From Thermomonas brevis (GTDB lineage: Bacteria; Pseudomonadota; Gammaproteobacteria; Xanthomonadales; Xanthomonadaceae), in the NCBI RefSeq assembly GCF_014395425.1, contig NZ_CP060711.1, forward strand, positions 2,170,001-2,234,000: a DNA stretch of 64,000 nucleotides, given 5' to 3'. Shown here piece by piece: positions 1-9,774 of the stretch (its first letter is position 1; every line of letters begins with the position of its first letter). A program made the translations under genes and the position numbers. Below the pieces are notes generated by a model. It had not been told where the DNA came from. It searched no databases and saw only the letters and a list, made by a program, of their open reading frames with translations.

Positions 1-1492
1 GGGCGAGCGCCAGGCCCGGCTGGCCGCCCGCCGCGCCCGCCAGCAGGCCTTCGACGCCGGCGCGCTGCCGGACTTCCGCGCCGACACCGCGCACATCCGC
101 GCCGGCGACTGGACGGTAGCCCCGGCGCCGGCCGCGCTGCAGGACCGCCGCGTCGAGATCACCGGCCCGGTCGATCCGAAGATGGTCATCAACGCGCTGA
201 ACTCCGGCGCCAACTGCTACATGGCCGACTTCGAGGATTCCACCTCGCCGACCTGGACCAACCTGCTGACCGGCCAGCAGGCGCTGCGCGCGGCCATCAA
301 CGGCGCGCTGGTGTTCGACGGCGGCGGCAAGCGCTACGAACTGCGCCCGCAGGCCGAGCAGGCGGTGCTGATCGTGCGCCCGCGCGGCTGGCATCTGGAT
401 GAGAAGCACGTGCTGGTGGACGGCGAGCGGATGTCGGCGTCGCTGTTCGACGCCGGTCTGTTCGCCTTCCACAACGCCCGCGCGCTGGCCGGTCGCGACC
501 GCGGCCCGTACTTCTACCTGCCCAAGCTGGAATCGATGGAAGAGGCGGCGCTGTGGGAACGGGCGCTGTCCGCCATCGAGGCGGAGCTGGGCCTGCCGCA
601 CGGGCAGATGAAGGCGACGGTGCTGATCGAGACGCTGCCGGCCGCGTTCGAGATGGACGAGATCCTGTTCGCGCTGAAGGACCGCATCGCCGGCCTCAAC
701 TGCGGGCGCTGGGACTACATCTTCAGCTGCATCAAGACCCTGCGCCGGCACCGCGGCCACGTGCTGCCGGAGCGCGGCCAGGTGACGATGACCCAGCCGT
801 TCCTGCGCGCGTACTCGGAGTTGCTGATCCGCACCTGCCACCGCCGCGGCGCGCACGCGATGGGCGGCATGGCCGCGCAGATCCCGATCCGCGACGACGC
901 CGAGGCCAACGCCGCCGCGCTGGCCCGCGTCCGCGCCGACAAGCTGCGTGAGGTGACCGCCGGCCACGACGGCACCTGGGTGGCACACCCGGCGCTGATC
1001 CCGCTGGCGCGCGAGGTGTTCGACGCGCGCATGCCCGGCCCGAACCAGCTGCGGGTGGCGCGCGAGGATGTGCACGTCGAGCGCGACGATCTGCTCAAGC
1101 CGGTGCTGGGCACGATCACCCGCGCCGGCTTCGAGAACAATGTCGAGGTCTGCGTGCGCTATCTGGCCGCCTGGCTGGACGGCAACGGCTGCGTGCCGAT
1201 CCACCATCTGATGGAGGACGCCGCCACCGCCGAGATCGCTCGCGCCCAGCTCTGGCAATGGCTGCACTTTTCCGACGACGGGGGCGAGCCGCTGTCGCTG
1301 GACGACGGCACCCCGGTCGATTTCGCCCTGCTGGAGCGCGCCCTGATCGGCCTGCCGAGCCGGCTGGGCGATCCCCGCAGCGTTCCCGGCGCGGCCCGCG
1401 TGGCCGAGGCCATCGGGATGCTCGACCGCCTCACCCACGCCGAGGAACTGGCCGAGTTCCTCACCTTGCCTGCCTACGAACGCATCGACTGA
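1..1492 (+). CDS. aceB: Malate synthase A, 3' part (start lies before the window)
   Basis: Condenses glyoxylate with acetyl-CoA to malate, the second step of the glyoxylate shunt, in the cytoplasm. The frame is open from the first bases of the window, so the true start is upstream and roughly 30-40 N-terminal residues are missing compared with the usual 530 or so. Family signatures include NALNSGANCYMADFEDS, the active-site stretch GRWDYIFS, and the C-terminal HLMEDAATAEIARAQLW segment carrying the catalytic aspartate. The next gene on the same strand is isocitrate lyase, 135 bp downstream with a repeat element between, so this is a conventional aceBA arrangement. Identification is firm; only the N terminus is unseen. 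Confidence 0.96.
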   Translation, partial: GERQARLAARRARQQAFDAGALPDFRADTAHIRAGDWTVAPAPAALQDRRVEITGPVDPKMVINALNSGANCYMADFEDSTSPTWTNLLTGQQALRAAINGALVFDGGGKRYELRPQAEQAVLIVRPRGWHLDEKHVLVDGERMSASLFDAGLFAFHNARALAGRDRGPYFYLPKLESMEEAALWERALSAIEAELGLPHGQMKATVLIETLPAAFEMDEILFALKDRIAGLNCGRWDYIFSCIKTLRRHRGHVLPERGQVTMTQPFLRAYSELLIRTCHRRGAHAMGGMAAQIPIRDDAEANAAALARVRADKLREVTAGHDGTWVAHPALIPLAREVFDARMPGPNQLRVAREDVHVERDDLLKPVLGTITRAGFENNVEVCVRYLAAWLDGNGCVPIHHLMEDAATAEIARAQLWQWLHFSDDGGEPLSLDDGTPVDFALLERALIGLPSRLGDPRSVPGAARVAEAIGMLDRLTHAEELAEFLTLPAYERID

Positions 1493-1503
1493 GCCGCTTG
1501 TCT

Positions 1504-1603
1504 CCCTCCCCTTCAAGGGGAGGGCCGGGGTGGGGATGGTGTTCCCCATTGCCGGCAACCGCTCAACCCCATCCCCACCCAACCCTCCCCTTGAAGGGGA
1601 GGG
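1504..1603. repeat. Intergenic inverted-repeat element, copy 1
   Basis: Two GC-rich arms, each itself a palindrome of the type CCCTCCCCTT-AAGGGGAGGG (1504-1524 and 1583-1603), flank a centre whose edges (GGGGTGGGGATGG and CCATCCCCACCC) are also complementary. The whole can fold as one long hairpin or two short ones. Related copies lie at 10558, 57738 and 60454, always between genes. There is no T-run, so it is not a classical intrinsic terminator, although it could slow RNA decay or uncouple aceB from aceA expression. Confidence 0.8.
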
Positions 1604-1627
1604 CTTGAAAGCCCGAGGAGCCATGCC

Positions 1628-2926
<1,299 letters not shown>

Positions 2927-2935
2927 GCGTCCGTT

Positions 2936-2960
2936 CCCGCCCGCCGGACCGGCGGGCGGG
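2936..2960 (+). terminator. GC hairpin after aceA
   Basis: A perfect 12-bp inverted repeat (CCCGCCCGCCGG / CCGGCGGGCGGG) with a single-base centre begins ten bases after the aceA stop codon. No T-run follows, so it may act as an mRNA end-stabilising hairpin or an attenuating terminator rather than a canonical intrinsic one. Confidence 0.5.
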
Positions 2961-3048
2961 ACGGCCATCGCGCCGACGCCATACTCGTGCGGATGCGATG
3001 GTATCCTGCGCCCTTGTCGGTGGGGGCTGGAGCCGCACAGGGGAAAGC

Positions 3049-4053
3049 GTGGCCGCATTAGCGCATATCGTTGGTGCCCGGGAAGGCGAAGACATCGGTG
3101 CGTCCGCGCTGAATGCCGACGAGTACGCGCTGTTCGCGCAGGTGGGCCGCGCGTGCCGGGTCGAAGCCGGGCAGCGCCTGTTCCAGCGCGGCGACAGCGG
3201 CACCGCCATGTACGTGGTCGCCAACGGCGCGATCGACCTCGACTTCGGCGACGACCTGGTCGGCAAGCGGCTCGGCTCGCGCGCCTTCTTCGGCGAACTC
3301 GGCCTGCTGATCGGCGACCACGCCCGCAGCGCCGACGCCACCGTCGCCGAGGACGCCGAATTGCTGGAGCTCGGGCGCGACGAGTTCGAGGCCCTGGCCC
3401 AGCGCGATCCGCACCTGCTGGCGCAGTTCCTGCGCCGCGCGATCATGCGCGTGGTGATGAACGAGCAGGCCCTGATCGGCCGCCTGCGCCGCCGCAACCA
3501 GCAATTGCAGGAAGCGCTGGACAACCTGCGCTCCACCACCCATCAGCTCGACCGCACCGAAGCGCTGACCCGCACCGACGAACTCACCGGCCTCACCAAC
3601 CGGCGCGGCTTCGTGCTGGAGCTGGAGCAGCGCCAGCGCGAGGGCCGCCTGACCGGGCACGTCCTGGTCCTGGTGGACTGCGACCGCTTCAAGTCCATCA
3701 ACGACACCCACGGCCATCTTACCGGCGACCGCGTCCTGCAGAGCGTGGCCAACCTGCTGCGCGCGGTGGCCGGCGCCGACGACATCGCCTGCCGCCTGGG
3801 CGGCGACGAGTTCTGCCTGCTGCTGCGCGGCCACGACCGCGAGGCCGCCGCGCGGATCACCGGCTACATCGCCGACAGCGCGCGCATGCTCGAACGCATG
3901 CACAACTGGCCGCCGCAGATGACCTCGCTGAGCATCGGCGCCTGCATGATCGGTGACGAGGGCAACCAGTGGGAATACTGGTACGCGCAGGCCGACGACG
4001 CCCTGTACCGCGCCAAGCGGCAGGGCGGCGACTGCGTCGAGTGGCAGGTCTGA
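3049..4053 (+). CDS. Diguanylate cyclase with N-terminal cyclic-nucleotide-binding-type domain
   Basis: Predicted to make cyclic di-GMP from GTP. Residues about 25-140 look like a CAP/CNB-type effector domain (EAGQRLFQRGDSGTAMYVV, then AFFGELGLLIGDHARSA, the phosphate-binding-cassette region). A short helical linker follows, then a GGDEF domain with an intact GGDEF signature preceded by VDCDRFKSINDTHGH. The product-inhibition I-site is not kept: GADD stands where RxxD would be. The GTG at 3049 was chosen because AGGGGAAAGC precedes it; an in-frame ATG at 2998 is an alternative. No EAL domain is present. The effector of the CNB-like domain is unknown, and it need not be cAMP. Confidence 0.85.
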   Translation: MAALAHIVGAREGEDIGASALNADEYALFAQVGRACRVEAGQRLFQRGDSGTAMYVVANGAIDLDFGDDLVGKRLGSRAFFGELGLLIGDHARSADATVAEDAELLELGRDEFEALAQRDPHLLAQFLRRAIMRVVMNEQALIGRLRRRNQQLQEALDNLRSTTHQLDRTEALTRTDELTGLTNRRGFVLELEQRQREGRLTGHVLVLVDCDRFKSINDTHGHLTGDRVLQSVANLLRAVAGADDIACRLGGDEFCLLLRGHDREAAARITGYIADSARMLERMHNWPPQMTSLSIGACMIGDEGNQWEYWYAQADDALYRAKRQGGDCVEWQV

Positions 4054-4060
4054 GCACCCC

Positions 4061-6562
4061 GTGCAGGCGTCCGCCGCCCCGCAGATCCGCACCCTGCTGC
4101 TCACCGACCTGGTGGATTCCACCCATCTGGTCGAACGGCTGGGCGATGCCGCCGCGGCGGAGCTGTTCCGCGCCCACGACCGCCTCGTGCTGGAACTGCA
4201 GCGGCGCTGGCGCGGCCGGCTGATCGACCGCAGCGACGGCCTGCTGCTGATCTTCGAGCGCCCGATCGATGGCCTCGGCTTCGCGCTCGACTACGTGCGC
4301 GGCCTGCGCGACCTCGGCCGCGACCTGCAGCTCAAACAGCCCCTGCAGGCGCGCGCCGGCCTGCACGTGGGCGAAGTGCTGGCCTGGGAGAACAGTGCCG
4401 ACGCGGTGCGGATGGGCGCCAAGCAGCTGGAAGTCGAAGGCCTGGCGAAGCCGCTGGCCGGCCGGCTGATGGCGCTGGCGCGGCCCGGCCAGATCCTGCT
4501 GTCGGCCACCGCCGAACCACTGGCCCACCGCGCCGCGCGCGAACTGGGCGAGCGCGGCGAACTGCTGGTGTGGAAGTCCTACGGCCGCTGGCGCTTCAAA
4601 GGCATTCCCGAGGCGCAGGAAATCTTCGAGGTCGGCGAACCCGGCCTGGCCCCGCTGCGCATGCCCGCACACACGCCCAAGGCCTGGCGCGACCTGCCGC
4701 TGTGGCGGCGCCCGGTGGCGCTGGCCGCGGAAGCCCTGCTGCTGGCCTGCATGACCGCCGGCGCCTGGTTCCTGGCCCAGCCGAAGCCGGCCATCGCCTT
4801 CAACGAACGCGACTGGGTAGTGGTCGGCGACCTGCGCAACCTGACCGGCGACCCGCGCCTGGACGATGCGCTTGAGCAGGCGTTCCGCATCGCACTGGAG
4901 CAGTCGCGCTACGTCAACGTGCTCAGCGACATGAAGATGCGCGAGACGCTGCAGCGCATGCAGCGCAAGCCGGACGTCGCCGTCGACCGCGCGCTGGGCT
5001 CGGAGATCGCCCTGCGCGACGGCGCCCGCGCCCTGCTGCTGCCCACCGTGGCGGAAGTGGGTGGTCGCCTGCGCGTCAGCGCCGAAGTGATCGACCCGCA
5101 CACCCAGACCACCGTCTACGCCGTCAGCGCCGACGGCAAAGGCATCGACTCCGCCCTCGGCTCCATCGACGAAGTCGCCGACGGCCTGCGCGCCAAGCTG
5201 GGCGAAGCGATGCAGAGCGTGCAGAAGACGTCGGTGCCGTTGCCGAACGTGGCGACACCAAGCCTGGATGCGTTGAAGGCGTTTGCAGTGGCGCGCAACG
5301 TCACCAGCACCGCTGGCGACCGCGAACAGGCACTGGGCCTGTACCGGCGTGCGCTGCAACTCGACCCGCAGTTCGCGCTGGCGCATGCCGACATGGCGCA
5401 CCTGCATGCCTCGCTGGGCGAACTCGGACAGGCGCGTGAGGAATGGCGCAAGGCGCTGTCGATTCCGCAGCGCTTGTCGCCCCAAGAGAGGCTGAGCGTA
5501 GAATTGATGCTGCTGCAATACGCGAGCGCGCCTGAGGTCTATCAGCGCAAGGCGCAGGAATATCTTGCGCTGTATCCGGACGATTCCAGGATCATCGGCC
5601 GGTTCGCCGTCAATTACTGGCATCAGTACAACGATTTCCGTTCGGCGGAGATGCTGGTTCGGCGGCTGTTGAAGCCGCAGTACGAGCGCACCGGAATTTC
5701 GCGTTATTCGGTGGGGATCTACTTGCTGGGCCAGGAGAAATACGAAGCGGCGCTGATCGAGTTCCGTCGCGCGCGGGAAGCCGGCTTTCTCGGAGCGGGA
5801 GAGTTGTATGCACGGGCCTATGACGCCCGTGGCCTGCATGCGGACGCTGACAGAATCTATTTGGCTACTCCGGCCGGGCGTAGCGGCTGGAGAGACGAAG
5901 CCGCCGTCATCACTTGGATGGATCGCGGCCAGCCGTCGCGCGCAGCGGAAGCCGCGGCGGCTTGGGCCAGCAAGGCTGATGGCATCAACGATGTGCAGGA
6001 GTCCCTGCGCGCACGCGCAGCCATCGCCAGCTTGGCGACGCTCACCGACCAGGGCGACGCCGATCGCGCATTGCAGGAACTTCTGTCGCGGTTGAATGCG
6101 AAGGGCGCGGAAGCCGACGCCATCTATTCGCCGATTTCCATCGAGTTGAGGCTCTATGCCGGCCTGTTGGCCGCCTATCGCAACGATCGGGCGGGCGTGG
6201 CCGAAGCGCTACGCAGTACCGAAGGCAGCAGCGTCGTGCGCGACTATCCGACGGTCGCTCAGTTGCATCAGGTCGTGCAGGCCGAACAAGAGCGGTTGTC
6301 GGGTCAGCCGCAGTTGGCGTTGGCGCGCCTGAGACCTTTGGTCTCCGAAGACACTGCGCTGGTGGTGGTGCATTGGGCCCTGCTTCGGGCTGCGCAAGCG
6401 GCAGGGGATGCGGACGTGGCGCAGGCGCAAACCCGCTGGTTGGCAACGCATCGCGGGCGTGTCTTTGCGGAGAACACCACGGCCGATGTGCTGCGCTTCC
6501 TCAATGCCTGGGCATCGCGGCAGGCATCCTCCAGGCTGCAAGAAGGACAGGCGTCCCGCTAG
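4061..6562 (+). CDS. Putative peptide modification system cyclase (class III cyclase domain, membrane segment, TPR region)
   Basis: An 833-residue protein. Residues about 8-200 form a class III nucleotidyl cyclase homology domain: TLLLTDLVDST supplies the first metal aspartate (D16), RSDGLLLIF the second (D59), and ARAGLHVGEV the following strand. The transition-state asparagine of active cyclases appears replaced (KPLAGRL where VNxAARL is usual), so activity is uncertain. One membrane helix lies near residues 213-243, followed by a TolB/CadC-like segment and TPR repeats starting around DREQALGLYRRALQLDP. From memory, this architecture beside a NHLP-type peptide and a SagB-like dehydrogenase matches the TIGRFAM group called putative peptide modification system cyclase. 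The GTG at 4061 begins 8 nt after the upstream gene. Its role in peptide maturation is unproven. Confidence 0.8.
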   Translation: MQASAAPQIRTLLLTDLVDSTHLVERLGDAAAAELFRAHDRLVLELQRRWRGRLIDRSDGLLLIFERPIDGLGFALDYVRGLRDLGRDLQLKQPLQARAGLHVGEVLAWENSADAVRMGAKQLEVEGLAKPLAGRLMALARPGQILLSATAEPLAHRAARELGERGELLVWKSYGRWRFKGIPEAQEIFEVGEPGLAPLRMPAHTPKAWRDLPLWRRPVALAAEALLLACMTAGAWFLAQPKPAIAFNERDWVVVGDLRNLTGDPRLDDALEQAFRIALEQSRYVNVLSDMKMRETLQRMQRKPDVAVDRALGSEIALRDGARALLLPTVAEVGGRLRVSAEVIDPHTQTTVYAVSADGKGIDSALGSIDEVADGLRAKLGEAMQSVQKTSVPLPNVATPSLDALKAFAVARNVTSTAGDREQALGLYRRALQLDPQFALAHADMAHLHASLGELGQAREEWRKALSIPQRLSPQERLSVELMLLQYASAPEVYQRKAQEYLALYPDDSRIIGRFAVNYWHQYNDFRSAEMLVRRLLKPQYERTGISRYSVGIYLLGQEKYEAALIEFRRAREAGFLGAGELYARAYDARGLHADADRIYLATPAGRSGWRDEAAVITWMDRGQPSRAAEAAAAWASKADGINDVQESLRARAAIASLATLTDQGDADRALQELLSRLNAKGAEADAIYSPISIELRLYAGLLAAYRNDRAGVAEALRSTEGSSVVRDYPTVAQLHQVVQAEQERLSGQPQLALARLRPLVSEDTALVVVHWALLRAAQAAGDADVAQAQTRWLATHRGRVFAENTTADVLRFLNAWASRQASSRLQEGQASR

Positions 6563-6568
6563 TGGAAA

Positions 6569-6593
6569 GCTCGCGGCAAGTGATGCCGCGAGC
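6569..6593. terminator. Hairpin between convergent cyclase and precursor genes
   Basis: A 10-bp perfect stem (GCTCGCGGCA / TGCCGCGAGC) with a 5-base loop sits between two convergent stop codons. It would be read from both sides. It has no long T-run on either strand. Confidence 0.5.
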
Positions 6594-6621
6594 GGGAGGC
6601 ATGCAGCAATAAGGTTTGGCG

Positions 6622-6924
6622 TCAGTCCGCGCTGAAATCTTTGGCGCACATGAAGCTGACGGGCACGTTCAGGGCCTTTTCGAGCTTGGCGCGATCGCGT
6701 GCGATCTTGGCCTTGGGTGCGATCTTGTCCGTCGGTTTCAGCTGGAGGCAGCCGCCCGCCGGCGTTGCCCCTGCATCGGCCTTGTAGCCGACTTGAGTCA
6801 GCGCCGCATGCGCGTCTTTCTTGAAAAGGCGGCGGAACTCGTTGTCGGTGGATAGTTTGTCGAGCAGCTTCTTGGTGACCTTCGGATCCAGCGGCGCCGG
6901 CTTGGCGCCTTTTTCAGTAGCCAT
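6622..6924 (-). CDS. Putative modified (RiPP-like) precursor peptide with nitrile-hydratase-type leader
   Basis: 100 residues. Residues 14-47 resemble the NHLP/Nif11-type leader: LLDKLSTDNEFRRLF followed by KKDAHAALTQVGY. A PAGGC segment at 55-59 offers a double-glycine-like boundary, and the rest is a 41-residue basic segment ending FMCAKDFSAD. There are only two cysteines (C59 and C93) and few Ser/Thr after C59. The start has a clear ribosome site (GGGGAAAAG). The gene runs toward the cyclase and away from the dehydrogenase, sharing a 104-bp upstream region with the latter. The family, as I recall it, is the TIGRFAM putative modified peptide of Lysobacterales; the modification and activity are unknown to me. 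It is not a standard bacteriocin by any motif I can see. Confidence 0.78.
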   Translation of the reverse strand: MATEKGAKPAPLDPKVTKKLLDKLSTDNEFRRLFKKDAHAALTQVGYKADAGATPAGGCLQLKPTDKIAPKAKIARDRAKLEKALNVPVSFMCAKDFSAD

Positions 6925-6960
6925 GGAACTTTTCCCCTGTTTTGGTAAGCGGGTGGAGCA

Positions 6961-7012
6961 GTAGCGACGCTACCCTTGTCCCCGGTCGGCAGCAAGCGCC
7001 AAGATGGCGCTT
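6961..7012. promoter_or_regulatory. Palindromes in the shared upstream region of precursor and dehydrogenase
   Basis: The 104-bp divergent region contains GTAGCG-A-CGCTAC (6961-6973) and a hairpin AAGCGCC-AAGAT-GGCGCTT (6994-7012) that would lie in the dehydrogenase leader. They could be a protein-binding site and an RNA structure respectively. I could not pick out confident -35/-10 boxes. Confidence 0.35.
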
Positions 7013-7028
7013 TGCCATGGATTGATGC

Positions 7029-8246
7029 ATGCGAATCAGGCGCTGTGCGGTGCTCTGGCTGGAGCCGCACGAGGAAACCGGCTTCGATCTGGAGGCCTTG
7101 CTTGCGGGCGGAACGGGAGTGACCAGCCGTATGCGGTGGCTCGCGCATGTGCCGACGGCGGATGCGCCGGTCGAAGTGGACATGGAGGATGTCGCTTTGC
7201 TGGGAGCGGTCAGTCCGAATGACTGGCTCGCGGCGTCTGCATTGCGGGATCGCCATGGCGCGGGGCGCGTGCGTCGCTTGCTGCGCGCCGGGTTGCTGGT
7301 GGGCAGCACGAAGGCGTGGGCGGAGCAGCGCGCGCGTGACGAGGCGCTGCGGGAGCTGCATTGGCATGGCTTGGCCGCGAGCTATCACGCGGGCTCGCGC
7401 TGGGAGGGAATCGATGCCGCCGGCGAAGTGGAGGAAGCCGGACTGCATCATGCCGAAGGCCTGCGCCGCGCTTACGGCGTGCCGCCGCCGATGCTGCACG
7501 AGCGCGCCGATGGCGGCGCATTCACCGCGCTGCCGCGGGCGCCGCGCAATGCCTTCGATGGCGTGCTCGACGCGCGCGCGAGCTGCCGCAATTTCGATGC
7601 CGGAAAGGCGCTGTCGCTGGGGCAACTGGCACAGGTGCTGGAGCGCGCGTTCGGTGAACGCGGACGGGTGCGGGGTGCGGATGACTTCGACGTGCTCAAA
7701 CGGACCAGTCCGTCAGGCGGTGCGCTGCATCCCGTCGAGTGCTACCTGATCGCGCGCAGGGTCGATGGTCTGGCCGTCGGCCTCTACCACTACCGTCCCG
7801 GCGAACACGCGCTGCAGGCGTTGCCGATGGACGGGGCGCAGATATTGGCGGGCGCCGGCAAGCATGCGGCCGCCGCGGGCAAGGACGCGCTCGACTACCT
7901 CGCCTGGATCGCGGTCGGCGGCCAGGAATATTTCGCCGATGCGCATGCGCTATGCGTGCTGGCGCCGCGTTTCCGGCGCAACTATTGGAAATATCGCAAT
8001 CATCCGAAGGCTTACCGGGTGTGCATTCTCGACGTCGGCCATCTGTCGCAGACCCTGCTGCTCAGTGCGACGGAGATGGGGCTGGGCAGCTACGTCACCG
8101 CGGCGATCAACGAGGCAGACATTGAGCGCGCCTTTGGTCTGACCCACTGGATTGACGGGCCATTGGCCGTCTGCGGGATTGGGCCGCGCCGTGGCGAGAT
8201 GGATACCTATGAACTGGATCCAAACCGTAAGGTCTGGCCGCGTTGA
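7029..8246 (+). CDS. SagB-like flavin dehydrogenase, putative peptide maturation dehydrogenase
   Basis: A 405-residue protein. The C-terminal half is an FMN-dependent nitroreductase/SagB-type domain: ARASCRNF (about 182-189), the flavin-contacting SPSGGALHPVE (227-237), GLYHYRP, and ATEMGLGSY near the end. SagB enzymes oxidise azolines to azoles in other RiPP pathways. The N-terminal 150 residues are not recognisable to me and may bind the leader. From memory it matches the TIGRFAM SagB-related putative peptide maturation dehydrogenase that co-occurs with the neighbouring peptide and cyclase. No YcaO cyclodehydratase is in the window, so the substrate bond is unclear. It ends 3 bp before the convergent comM gene. 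Confidence 0.8.
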   Translation: MRIRRCAVLWLEPHEETGFDLEALLAGGTGVTSRMRWLAHVPTADAPVEVDMEDVALLGAVSPNDWLAASALRDRHGAGRVRRLLRAGLLVGSTKAWAEQRARDEALRELHWHGLAASYHAGSRWEGIDAAGEVEEAGLHHAEGLRRAYGVPPPMLHERADGGAFTALPRAPRNAFDGVLDARASCRNFDAGKALSLGQLAQVLERAFGERGRVRGADDFDVLKRTSPSGGALHPVECYLIARRVDGLAVGLYHYRPGEHALQALPMDGAQILAGAGKHAAAAGKDALDYLAWIAVGGQEYFADAHALCVLAPRFRRNYWKYRNHPKAYRVCILDVGHLSQTLLLSATEMGLGSYVTAAINEADIERAFGLTHWIDGPLAVCGIGPRRGEMDTYELDPNRKVWPR

Positions 8247-8249
8247 GCT

Positions 8250-9764
8250 TCACGCTGCCGCGCGCTCCCGGCCACGCTCGAGCTTCCGGTAGCCGATCGC
8301 CTCGGTCAGATGCGGCGTTTCGATGGCATCGCTGCCGGCCAGATCGGCAATCGTGCGGGCCACGCGCAGGATGCGGTGCAGCGAGCGCGCCGACAGTTGC
8401 AGGGCATCTACCGCGCGTTCCAGCAGCGCGGTATCGCTTGCGGTCAGCCGGCAGAACGCATTGGTTTGCGCCTGATCCAGATGCGCATTCGCCGGCCCGC
8501 CACGTGCATGCTGGCGCTCGCGAGCTGCCAGCACCCGTTCGCGCACGGATGCGCTGGATTCGCCGGGTGCGCCGTCGGTGCGCAATGCGGTGGGCGGCAG
8601 GCGCGGGACTTCGACGTGCAGGTCGATGCGCTCCAGCAGCGGGCCGGAGATGCGCGCGCGGTAGCGGCGGATGGTCTCGTCGCTGCACAGACAGCGTCCC
8701 GCCGGGTCTCCGGCCCAACCGCAGGGGCAAGGATTCATCGCAGCCACCAGCTGGAAGCGCGCAGGAAAGTCACAATGTCGTGCTGCGCGCGAGATGCTGA
8801 CGCTGCCGGATTCCAGCGGTTCGCGCAGCACTTCCAGCGCATGCCTGCTCCATTCGGGCAGTTCGTCGAGAAACAGGACACCGTGGTGGGCCAGCGAAAT
8901 CTCGCCTGGCCGGGGATCCGCGCCGCCGCCGACCAGCGCCACCGCACTGGCGGTGTGATGGGGAGACCGGAAGGGGCGCTGCCGCCAGCAGGAAAGGTCC
9001 AGGCCGCGCCCGCTGGCGGACGCAATGCTGGCGGCTTCCAGCGCCTCGGCTTCGGTGGGTTCCGGCAGGATGCCGCCCAGCCGCGAGGCCAGCAGGGTCT
9101 TGCCGCTGCCGGGCGGGCCGACCAGCAGCAGGTGGTGCGCGCCGGCCGCGGCGATCTCCAGCGCGCGCCGCGCCTGCGCCTGCCCGCGGACGTCGGCGAG
9201 GTCGGGCGTAACGGCCGGATGGCAGGGCTTCAGCTCGGCCAGCGGCAGCGCCTTGCGCGCGTCCAGCGCGGCGCAGACTTCCAGCAGGGTGCGGGCGGTG
9301 CGGATTTCGACCCGCGAGGCCAGCGCGGCTTCCGCGCCGTTGCCGGGCGGGACGATCAGGCTGCGGCCGCTGTCGCCCGCCGCCAGCGCGGCGGCCAGCA
9401 CGCCGTCGACGGGACGCAGCTCGCCGGTCAGCGCCAGCTCGCCCAGGAATTCGCGGCCTTCCAGCGCCTCGACGGAGAGCTGCCCGCTGGCCGCGAGGAT
9501 GCCCAGCGCGATGGCGAGGTCGTAGCGGCCGCCGTCCTTGGGCAGGTCGGCCGGGGCGAGGTTGACGGTGATCCGGCGCGCCGGGAACTCGAACTGCGCG
9601 CACTGGATCGCCGCGCGCACGCGATCCTTGGCTTCGCGTACCGCCGCTTCCGGCAGGCCGACGATGCTCATCGCCGGCAATCCGCCGGCCAGGTGCACCT
9701 CGACCCGGACTTCCGGCGCGCGCACGCCCACCCGCGCACGGCTGTGCACGATCGCGAGGCTCAT
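8250..9764 (-). CDS. comM: YifB/ComM family Mg-chelatase-like AAA+ ATPase
   Basis: 504 residues. ComM is a hexameric helicase that drives branch migration during natural transformation. The N-terminal Lon-protease-like fold starts MSLAIVHSRARVGV and includes AGGLPAMSIVGLPEAAVREA. The AAA+ core has Walker A GPPGSGKT and Walker B HGVLFLDELPEW. The C-terminal chelatase-like domain ends with the ARSLHRILRVARTIADL and LTEAIGYR segments. It sits 10 bp downstream of ubiK on the same strand, so the two are probably cotranscribed. Its length and domain order are normal for the family. Confidence 0.95.
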   Translation of the reverse strand: MSLAIVHSRARVGVRAPEVRVEVHLAGGLPAMSIVGLPEAAVREAKDRVRAAIQCAQFEFPARRITVNLAPADLPKDGGRYDLAIALGILAASGQLSVEALEGREFLGELALTGELRPVDGVLAAALAAGDSGRSLIVPPGNGAEAALASRVEIRTARTLLEVCAALDARKALPLAELKPCHPAVTPDLADVRGQAQARRALEIAAAGAHHLLLVGPPGSGKTLLASRLGGILPEPTEAEALEAASIASASGRGLDLSCWRQRPFRSPHHTASAVALVGGGADPRPGEISLAHHGVLFLDELPEWSRHALEVLREPLESGSVSISRAARHCDFPARFQLVAAMNPCPCGWAGDPAGRCLCSDETIRRYRARISGPLLERIDLHVEVPRLPPTALRTDGAPGESSASVRERVLAARERQHARGGPANAHLDQAQTNAFCRLTASDTALLERAVDALQLSARSLHRILRVARTIADLAGSDAIETPHLTEAIGYRKLERGRERAAA

Positions 9765-9774
9765 GGCGGACGCC

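Noticed and set aside
1504..1603. Repeat element considered as an intrinsic terminator
   Set aside because: There is no T-run, and related copies occur inside an operon and at other junctions, so a dispersed repeat is the better description.
3857..5839. A 660-codon open frame on the minus strand
   Set aside because: It is antisense to the GGDEF and cyclase genes, rich in His, Gln, Arg and Ala, and has no domain resemblance.
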